A DNA stretch of 64,000 nucleotides, from NCBI GenBank assembly GCA_964036045.1, contig OZ038384.1:33901997-33965996 (forward strand), given 5' to 3'. The notes below the pieces were generated by a model that saw only the letters and a program-made list of their open reading frames with translations, did no database searches and had not been told where the DNA came from. Of the stretch, positions 56,329-64,000 are shown piece by piece. Source of the stretch: Eutreptiella sp. 'Long Island Sound 2002'. Taxonomy: Eukaryota > Euglenozoa > Euglenophyceae > Eutreptiales > Eutreptiaceae. Position 1 is the stretch's first letter, and every line of letters starts with the position of its first letter. The position numbers and the translations under genes are program-made.

Positions 56329-56760
56329 TTAGTATGCTTGGGGTAGGGTTGCTGCATGCCGCAGGTACCTGTGGGTGCAGTACGTGAGCTGCTCTGCTGC
56401 CTTGGTAATGGCCGTTTGTTGCATGTGCGCCGCCGTGGCTTTGGGGTCCTCCGCGTCGGTGCGTAGCAAGGTGTAGACGGCTGTCGGAACGAGTCCCCTG
56501 CAGACCGCCTCGAGTACCTCCGTCTGCTTGAGGACGCTGGCGAGTTGCTGGATTGCCGGGGACTGTGTCCGCCATCCGGCGTGCTGTGCGATGGTGTGGG
56601 TTGGGTTCCAGTCTGTGAGGGTGTCCAGTCCTCGGTACAGGGGGCACCCCTTGAAGTGGTCCAAGGTTTCTTCTTCCGCGTGGCCAGAGATGCATTCGGT
56701 GTATCTTGCGGGGACGTGGATCGAGCAGCGTGCGTACCATCGATGGCATCAGGTGAGGAG
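56329..56760 (-). pseudogene. T zinc-knuckle-like segment
   Basis: It reads YARCSIHVPARYTECISGHA, EEETLDHFKGCPLYRGL and then a helical stretch to LPQAY and a stop at 56329. The EETxxHF..CPLY pattern is the one seen after the RT in many LINEs, with a Cys ahead and His and Cys at the end. If so, the RT lies 5' of 56940 and has been displaced by the E3 insertion. Confidence 0.45.
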
Positions 56761-56940
56761 GGGAAGCTGTTCGAGGGCGAGTTCGAGTCAGGGTTTTTGT
56801 AGGTGTGCTGGGAGGCTGTCCGGGCGTAGGGTGGAGTAGTCCTCGGGCATCCATTGGGGGGGTTCTGTGCCGAGGGTATCGGGGTCAGGTGTTGCAGGTG
56901 GCTGTGGTGTGGGGTATCCAGTCGTACATGTTCGAGCCCT

Positions 56941-57722
56941 GGAGTAAGAAAAAGTGCTTTTCCAATGCTTTGAGGCATACTCTAGTTGTATTAGAGATGC
57001 ACTGAGCATCCATGCATTTTTATCTTAGTATTGGTCCCACCAACAGTGGTGATAACACATTTTGACCTATGGAACCAAACACCCAATCAGGATATGGAGT
57101 GGACCCCCTTATCCCCTTTCATTGTGAAGCAAATCATCTTTTCCTGAGTTGACTGAGAACTGACATATCCAAGGCAGAGCCTATGAATTTATCTATGTTT
57201 TTCCATGAATTCTGAGCTATCCTAGTGGTATGCACCCTAGGGGGCTGGGCACCTCTTTTTGAGAGGTCCTGGTTTCAATTCCTGGTCAGCCTAGCTAAGT
57301 AGGAGGATCCCATGTGACATGGCAGTGACCGCATCGCCGCATGCCCTGCCACCTCAGCACATATGGGACCCAAAACAAAGAGTGCACATCTCCTGAGATG
57401 GCACTATGGAGATAGAGTGACCATGGGGCAGTTTTCCAACTCTTTTCCAAAACATTTCACCTATCCTTGTGAATATGCATTCCGATTTGACCTGAGTTGC
57501 AGTTTCTGTGAATATCCTATCATCTTTCACTGTTTACACTGCAGCCCTTCATGCTTTGATCCTGAATCTCTTCTCCTTGCACACCTCTGGCTTGGGTTGG
57601 ATTGACTATATTTCTGCAAACAAAAGGTTTTCATCTCCAAAAACAAGCAGCAGGAAACCGTACACCAGCAGCAAGCAACAGGAGAGACAAAAACAAAGTG
57701 TTGAAACCACTATAAACTTTTC
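56941..57722 (+). repeat. E3 5' LTR
   Basis: It matches 12403-13168. The left edge at GGAGTAAG has no purine tract, as expected for a 5' LTR. The right edge ends in ACTTTTC before the PBS. The tRNA-like segment lies at 57211-57300, where the B-box-like string reads GGTTTCAATTCC. Confidence 0.85.
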
Positions 57723-57735
57723 TGGTAGCAAGAGG
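57723..57735 (+). promoter_or_regulatory. E3 primer-binding site, initiator-Met tRNA with one inserted base
   Basis: TGGTAGCAAGAGG equals the E2 PBS TGGTAGCAGAGG plus one A, placed directly after the LTR. The extra base would weaken primer annealing and is probably decay. Confidence 0.7.
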
Positions 57736-57823
57736 CAGTCTGTCTCTGCGGACCGGCAGCAACCCCGCGCCGTACATCCAGTGCGCCGAGTACAGGCACA
57801 CATAAGCAGAAGGGTGACTGAAG

Positions 57824-60282
57824 ATGGACACAAGGAAGGAGGACGCCGACGTGAAGACAGCGCCAGCGCCTGAGGCACCAGCAAGGCCAGCACCTGGTGC
57901 TGTACCTTCGGTTGAGCCCTTACATGGGCCAGTGGAAGCGGCTGAGGACTCGCTGGATGGACTTCAGACGGCCTTCGGGGCCCTGTCAGTCGAAGAGGTG
58001 GTCTCTCAGCCTGTGAAAAGGAAGAGAGAGAGCGAGAAGGATGCTGGAGACGAAGCAGACGAAGGAGAGGAGCAAGGGCAAGACCTGACGAATGTCCCTA
58101 CCTTCGAAGGCGCACCAAACGCTTCTGGCCTCCACGCATCACCCTCTCCTTTAACCACCACACTCCCAATTCCAGACCCAGCTGCCGCAACATCCACTCC
58201 CATAACCAACCCGCCTATGGCAGAGGGCACAGGCTTTACTGGCATGCCTCCCTACCCCGCCTATGGTATGGGCCCACCTACCACTGCGCTCCCTGAGGCA
58301 ACTACTGCCAGTGAGCCGGTGGCTTCCAGCTCTGCGCCGCGATGGTATGCGGCTTAATATCCCCATCCACTACCCGCTACTGGAACCTATGTGGATGTTC
58401 CTGGGTATGCACCTGGGTATGCAACCTTGAGTGGGTTGAGGAGAGGACCTGAATCTCTTGGTGGCAGGAGTAGAGGATCGGGAAGATCCTCCAACAGGTC
58501 CCTGACGCGGTCTGAGATCAACGAGGTGCTCCGAGAAGCCACTTCTAAAAACGTGGGCGACCTCACTCAAGAGATCCGAGAGAAACTGGAGCCCCTGATG
58601 ATCCCGCCCCAAGCGTCACCTACCACGGTGGGAATGTCACCCCACCGAGTACAGGCCGACCACCTGGCGGCAGGGTTGACAAACACCCTGGAAGGCTGAG
58701 GAGCCGACCGATGCCGACTCCTGCAGCTATACCGAGAAGTCCCTTCGTACCGAAATTGGCCCAGCCGCCCTACAGCCATGTGACGAACTCTACGAGGGCC
58801 GAGCTGGACCGGCTGGGGCTGACAGCCTTGAGGGCTATGGGCGACGTGGAGCCTTCTGGCTCTAGTGATCTAGGCTTCAACCTCGCCCTCGGAGGACGAT
58901 GACCCAGAGGACCCCGAGGACCCAAAGGGGAAGAAGAAGAAGAAGAAGAAGAAGAAGATCCGACGCCCTGAGGGACGCAGGTCTCAGGAGGCGAAGGCTA
59001 TTGCCACCTCCAAGATCGTGGTGAACCTGCCTGAGTTCACAGGCAAGGACATCAGCGAGTTCGCTGAGAATTTTGGCCAGTTTCTACGACTGACCGGCCA
59101 AACCCACGCTAGTGGGCGAGTGAAGTGCGATCTGCTCCTGCAGTGCTGCAAGACCAAGTACCTGGAGAAGCAGGTCAGGCAAATCGTGACTAACTCCGCC
59201 ACCTTTGCCGATGTGTTGGTTGCCCTGGAGAGGCAGTACCCGACCTACGAAACCGACCTCTCCATCAGGGCCGAGATCCAGAACCTGCCCGTGCTGCCCA
59301 ACAACCCCAAACCTGGCAGGGTCTCTGAGCTGTTGGCTGACCTGGATCACTGGGCTGGACGACTGACGCCCGGCTCCTACAGCAGCGACGACCTGCTGTT
59401 CTGGTTGGTGGCCAAGCTCCCTCGGAAGCTATGGGACGAGTGCCGTTCGACGGCGGAGCGCAAGGCTAGATCCCTCCGCTACGAGGATCTATGCGTGCTA
59501 CTCCTGGAGCTGGCGCTGGAGAAGGAGAGCGACCAGCACTTGAACAATTACCGTCCTGGAGGAGGAGGTTCTGGAGGTCATGGCAAAGGGTACCAAGCGT
59601 CCCGACCTGGGCAGGGGACTACCCCGGAACACACGCCCACGCCCGTATCATGGAGAACGTGAAGGAGCTATTCTGGTGTGATGCCAGAGACGAGCAGGGC
59701 CACCTGCAGCACGCCCCTGACTGCGAGCAGCGAGACTGCTTCGTAGTCCAGTGGAAGCAGCAGGAGAAGAACACCGGCGCCAAAGCGAAGCTGCCGGATC
59801 ATTACAGGTGCACCATCACGTGTGCATTCTGCGGGAAGCGGAAGCACTATGAGGATGAGTGCTACCATAAGCAACGCCTGTCGGCGAAGCTTAAAGGTGA
59901 AGATCCTGGCAAAGGCTCAGGCAAAGGTGGAGGCAAAGGCAAAGGCAACGACTCCGGCAAGGGCAAGTCGAAAGGACGTGGTCAAGGGCAAGACAAGGGT
60001 CAAGGTGGACGAGGAGGAGGCGCTAATTGCCAGCCGGACAACAAGAACAAGGACAAGAACGGAGGCAACCCCAACCCTAATCCGGGGGGGAACTCCGAGC
60101 CCTATGGAGGGCAGTCTGGTCCTACCACACGCTCACAAACGCAGGCCCAGCAAGAACAAGGAGCCAAGCGTGAGCATGAAGGTGGTGATGACGGCAACGC
60201 TAAGAAGAGGAGCCGTTTCATGAGGATGGCCCGCAAACTGCGGAACAAGAGGTTCGAGGTGACCTGCCCCGCGGAGTTCTGA
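57824..60282 (+). pseudogene. E3 Gag
   Basis: ATG at 57824 starts MDTRKEDADVKTAPAP, a Pro/Ala/Glu-rich head with a KRKRE patch. Stops at 58357, 58699 and 58902 break the first third. A GAA/AAG microsatellite (58930-58957) encodes a Lys run. The capsid-like part is 59018-59560 (NLPEFTGKDISEFAENFGQFL, CCKTKYLEKQVRQI, YETDLSIRAEI, LALEKESDQH). The knuckle CAFCGKRKHYEDEC and a Gly/Lys tail follow in another frame (59491-60282). Gag ends with TGA at 60280-60282 in frame with the protease. Confidence 0.85.
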
Positions 60283-60594
60283 CGGGGACGCTCTGGTGGC
60301 ACCCAGGACCTGCTGTTTTGGGTACGTATCCGACTAGGGGGACGCGAATACCTGGGGGTATTGGACACTGGCGCCACCAGATCTATAGTGGCCAAGAAAA
60401 TTTTACCTTGTGGGAGCCTGAAGAACACCATGACCACAGCTGCTATACGCACACCATGACCACAGCTGCGGGGACTGTGAAGTGGAGGTACCTATGGGCT
60501 CTCGGACTATCGCCCATCGGTTCTATGTGATGGACACTGAGGCCTTGGACTTTGTACTGGGTACTGACTTCTTCGTACAGCACTCCCAGATACA
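60283..60594 (+). pseudogene. E3 aspartic protease
   Basis: In frame after the gag TGA: FWVRIRLGGREYLGVLDTGATRS carries the catalytic triplet and FVLGTDFF the closing segment. Around 60427-60470 a 19-base string (ACACCATGACCACAGCTGC) is repeated in place of the sequence E1 has there. This alters the middle of the domain and shifts the frame. Confidence 0.85.
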
Positions 60595-62827
60595 ATCCCT
60601 GACGCTGCAAGCGGCCTACCTCCTCTACGTGGACCACGGCAGTGGCAGAGAGTCTGTCCCACTGGAGCAGTCGGAACATACCTCGAGTTACCTATGACTA
60701 TCGAAGGAGGAGCCCTCGAACATGATGGCAGCCTCCAAAACTGAGGACTATCAACTATTGGGGGAAGTCCTAGACCAAGGTCTGAAGGAGTTCGGTTACT
60801 CTCGAGAAGACCTGAGTGTGGAGTTGTTCGCCAGCGACAAGCAGCATGTACTGGACCTTTACTGCAGCAAGGGGAAGAACTGCAGCTACAAATTTTACTG
60901 GCCCTCCTTCGGGATGGCCTACGGGAACCCCAGGTTCAGTGAACTCGGGAAGATGCTGACCAAGGTGGCCTTGGAACGTTCCCGTATGGTCCTGTGTTCC
61001 CCCGATTGGGGAGCCCATGGGGGAAACGAATACTGGCGAAACCTCCTGGACAGGCTGACTATCAGCTCTGTTCGGTTACCTGATGAGGCTATCTACGTGC
61101 CTCTGGGGCGTAAGACGCCTATTGGGAAACCCGGATGGGGGAGTATGCTGAGCATCGGGAACGGAGGTCTTACCTCCATCCCCTGGGAGGATCTGGACCC
61201 GACTCTGGTCCAGGCTATACAACGAGAAAGCGATGAACTCGCCTTGGGTGACTTGAAGGATCGCCTACAACCTCAAGATGCTGTTGAGAGTACATCCGGA
61301 GGAGATGAGTACGTCGTGACTGACACCAACGCTGCCAACTCTCCCTGTCATGTACCTGTTCCTGATGGAGTCTCTGAGTGTGAACTATCTGAGCTACCTA
61401 GCTCTATCCACTCAGACGACGAAACTGAGCACGACGCCTTCTTCGTGCAGACCTGTGTGGAGGAAGTGGAGAACGCCGAGTACGTCGCCCCACTCAAACC
61501 CCTACTCTCCATGAGGGTGGAAGACCCCGTGGACGAGGAGCTGGACCCTCAATCCAGGGTCAGGGAGTATGTGGATTCCAAGAGGAAGTTAGTGGCGAAA
61601 AAGCTATGCTACGCGAAGCCTACCCGCAGCTCATGGCCACTGAAGCAAGGACGTATGGGAGACCTATCCCAATTGAAGGAGGACCTCGAACAGAAGATCA
61701 CCACCTGGCAAAGGGAGGTAGATCTTAAGCTCATGAAGAGCGTGTGGGGCGCCCATGTGAGGACCCCAGAGGAAGACGACCTCTCAGAGGAATGTGTATG
61801 TGAACCCCCTCGAGCGTGCCTATGTTGCCATCGTCCACCGGAGATGGTTGAACAAGACTTTCCATATGCCTACCAAGGGCTGAAGGACACTACCACGGGC
61901 GAAGAGTCGGTGGAGGACCACCTCCCGACGTCTATTACTCAGGGGGCAAGCAACTTACACTCGGACGAGGACACGGAGGACAAGATCAAGGTATTGGACC
62001 CGCGGGTACAGAAGCTTATAAGGACCTATCTGGAGGTGTTCGGAGAACTACCCCCTGCAGCCTCATGTGACAAGCTGGTACAGATGGACCTCAAGCTGAA
62101 ACCCGAGTTCCTGGGTCACAAGATCCGGAGGAGACCCTATCCAGCTCCTAAAGAGCAGGCCGACGAGACTGAACGACGGATACAAGAATGTATCGACGCT
62201 GGCCTAGTCCTGGAGTACAAGGACGGGGACTACCCCCTACACTGCAGCCCCTGTTTCCTGGTGGCTAAACCGGGGTCTACAGCCAAACGGCTGGTAGTGG
62301 ACTACGGAGAGCTGAACAAGAAAACGCTGAACCACTCAGGGTCCATTCCCAGTATGGAGTCTACCCTGGAGAAGATAGCCTCCTGTCGCTACAAGACCAA
62401 AATGGACAAGAGGAGCGGATTCTGGCAAGTGGACCTGACGCCCAACGCACAGGAACTACTGGCCTTCATCACCCCCCAGGGGAGGGTGTTCAAGTGGAAA
62501 GTCATGCCGTTTGGCGTGGCTAACGCAGCCGCTCTATTCCAAGGGCTGATGAACAAGATCTTGTCCCTCCTACGAAGGAGACCTAAGGTGCAGGAGCTCA
62601 TATCCCGTGGGGCCCAGATGGAGGCTCACATCGACGATGTATGCCTCGGGACCAATACCCAGGAGGATCACCTAATCCTCTTGGGTGAGTTCTTTGCGGT
62701 CTGCCAGGAGAACCACACACGACTCAAGCTGGAGAAGTGTGAGTTCATGCAGGAGACCATGCAGTACCTGGGGTTTGACGTTGGCTATGGGTGCCGGACC
62801 CCAGCGGCCTCTTAGGCCAAACCCCTG
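60595..62827 (+). pseudogene. E3 Pol: extra domain and reverse transcriptase
   Basis: A TGA at 60695 follows QSEHTSSYL. From 60722 an open frame of 697 codons carries the methyltransferase-like domain (LFASDKQH, LYCSKG, AYGNPRFSELG, LCSPDWG, YWRNLLDRL), the acidic linker with CECEPPRACLCCH-type Cys cluster, and RT with KMDKRSGFWQVDL, FGVANAAALFQ and the catalytic HIDD in EAHIDDVCLGTN. The TAG at 62813 is caused by a one-base change in CCTCTTAGG. Apart from those breaks, this is the best-preserved RT of the three Ty3 copies. Confidence 0.9.
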
Positions 62828-64000
62828 ATGGATGCCAAGGTACAACACGAAGACCCCAAGAAAGAACTTCATGATGTACGCAGTTTCATTGGGGCGTGCA
62901 ACTTCTATCGCCGCCACATCAAAAAATTCACCTGCACCAGCGCCGTTCTGACGGACTTGATCAAGAAGAGTACTACTTGGCGCTGGGGCCCACAAGAGCA
63001 ACAAGCGTTTGACGAGCTCACAGACAAGGTAGCCAACGCTAAGTGCTTGGGCGTGCCTAGGGCACAAGGGGAGATTATCCTGGTGACCAACGCCAGCAAC
63101 GTGGGCGGTGGTGGAACGTTGTTCCAATGGCAAGCACTAGAGAAGGAGGAGTTCGACTCGGCCATTTCCCAATGGGGGACGGAAGGTCTCAACCGACATG
63201 GAACCCTCAAGCACAGCTGTCCTGACGACAAGTGGGTCCTAGTACCTCTGGGCCACTGGAACTGGCCAGGGGGAACTACTCCACCTATGAGCAGGAACTG
63301 CTCGCGGGTATGCTGGTGCTATCCTCAGAAGCGCGACTGTTTGGGAGTAACCCTGTGGTCTGGCTGTGCGACCAAGAACTGGTCCGCAGTTGGTGCCCGG
63401 TCTGAATGCGCTGGCTAAGGAGGTGTTCAGCCGTATGGACGTCCACTTGGACCTCAACATGACGATCATACGCCCCCTGGATGGAGTCCAACAATCGGAG
63501 TACCTGAAGGAGTTTGGGGATATCTACAAGCGCCTGGAGAAACGCCTTGAACCCCTCCTGGTCAACCAAGACCAGTGGAAGAGGGACAAGAGCTACCTCT
63601 GGCACGAGGACCGCATCGTGGTGCCTAGTGACAGAGTCCCAGCGCTGCTGAAGTGGACCCATGAGTCCAGCGGTCATGTGGGTGCTGACGGTACCCTGAG
63701 GCTGTTCAAGCAGTGGTTCCACACTACGTGGACTGACGACCAACTGCGGAAAACCCTCCAGTCTATCGTGGACAAGTGCCCGTGCAGGTCCTGTAAACCA
63801 GGGGATATCAGGGACAGAGGTCTCTACTCGACCCTGCCCATCCCTCACTGTGCTAACAGTGTTCTATATGTGGATAACACGGAGATGCCGAAGTTCGGGG
63901 GCTATGACGTCGCCCTCGTGGTAACCTGTGGGTTGACCATGTTTACCAGGGTGTTCCCATGTACCAAGCACATTACCGGGGGGGGAGACTATCAAGATAC
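62828..64000 (+). pseudogene. E3 Pol: RNase H and integrase N-terminus (partial)
   Basis: The connection segment is followed by RNase H VTNASNVGGGG, where the first catalytic Asp of the TDAS motif reads Asn. The middle and end of RNase H are damaged by the deletions at 63264 and 63391. The integrase zinc-binding part (HESSGHVGAD, CPCRSC) and the start of the core (63860s, YVDNTEMPKFGG) follow. The window ends inside the core. Confidence 0.85.

Larger units (their letters stand above)
50104..56940 (-). mobile_element. Element T, longest copy (unclassified retroelement)
   Basis: It reads right to left and ends at four TACC units, a microsatellite tail like those of many non-LTR elements. Protein-like blocks on the minus strand alternate with long Pro/His/Thr-rich stretches. 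Order from the 5' side: a Cys/His motif with ETLDHFKGCPLY (about 56660-56720), HCPHCGDLNPH (about 56000), an Arg-rich helix block (55130-55660), low complexity (54240-55100), block 53949-54200, block 53104-53900, low complexity, and block 51677-52393. The 5' side is cut by E3. No RT is visible; it may lie beyond E3, outside the window. Confidence 0.6.
56941..64000 (+). mobile_element. Ty3/chromovirus retrotransposon E3 (runs off the window)
   Basis: The 5' LTR, PBS, gag, protease, extra domain, RT, RNase H and integrase N-terminus are present up to the window end. It is the same family as E1, and the two differ by roughly one base in twenty by eye. It is inserted in element T at 56940. Multiple stops, shifts and two deletions (about 13 bases at 63264 and about 146 bases at 63391) show that it is inactive. 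Confidence 0.93.

Overview
This 64 kb window is repeat-dominated eukaryotic DNA. I see no bacterial operons, no rRNA and no CRISPR. Retrotransposons and their debris cover more than 80 percent of it, and the only host-like unit is a weak, GT-AG-intron gene candidate near 20.3-23.5 kb. Large Ty3 elements with chromodomains, a LINE that carries an AlkB-type oxygenase ORF, a hAT transposase remnant and GC-rich minisatellite-bearing retroelements point to a large-genome protist or microalga. The sequence alone does not fix the taxon. LAYOUT: (1) 1-3170, 5'-truncated LINE copy A on the minus strand (reverse transcriptase, RNase H, C-terminal zinc-binding tail). (2) 3171-4534, anonymous AT-rich DNA. 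(3) 4535-13168, Ty3/chromovirus E1 on the plus strand, cut off in gag at its 5' side but complete to its 3' LTR. (4) 13169 to about 20300, Ty3/chromovirus E2 on the minus strand; its integrase is cut by the E1 LTR, but its start, primer-binding site and probable 5' LTR remain. (5) 20330-23450, candidate spliced gene plus a 72-bp dispersed repeat. (6) 23674-31892, LINE copies B and C on the minus strand. B is 5'-complete (AlkB ORF, APE endonuclease, RT, RNase H, tail), and C is a 922-bp 5' fragment joined directly to the 3' end of B as a head-to-tail dimer. (7) 31893-34217, anonymous DNA with a 30-bp minisatellite. (8) 34218-36510, chromodomain ORF followed by a decayed hAT transposase. (9) 37725-41230, unit with 235-bp terminal inverted repeats around a minus-strand gag-like remnant. 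(10) 41349-56940, a plus-strand gag-like element and a minus-strand unclassified retroelement T, reshuffled into three unequal tandem copies. (11) 56941-64000, Ty3/chromovirus E3 on the plus strand (5' LTR, PBS, gag, protease, pol), running off the window. E1 and E3 are one family and between them show both LTR sides. E2 is a related but distinct family. HOW THE PARTS FIT: in all three Ty3 copies the order is gag (CCHC knuckle), an in-frame stop, protease, an extra domain resembling the methyltransferase-like module of DIRS retroelements, RT, RNase H and integrase; E1 also shows a GPY module and chromodomain. The PBS matches the initiator-Met tRNA 3' end. Every mobile coding region is broken by stops, frameshifts or truncation, so I read the window as a retrotransposon graveyard. 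The most unusual architectures are the AlkB-bearing LINE, the extra domain in the chromoviruses, the chromodomain next to a hAT transposase, the tRNA-like fold inside an LTR, and retroelement T.
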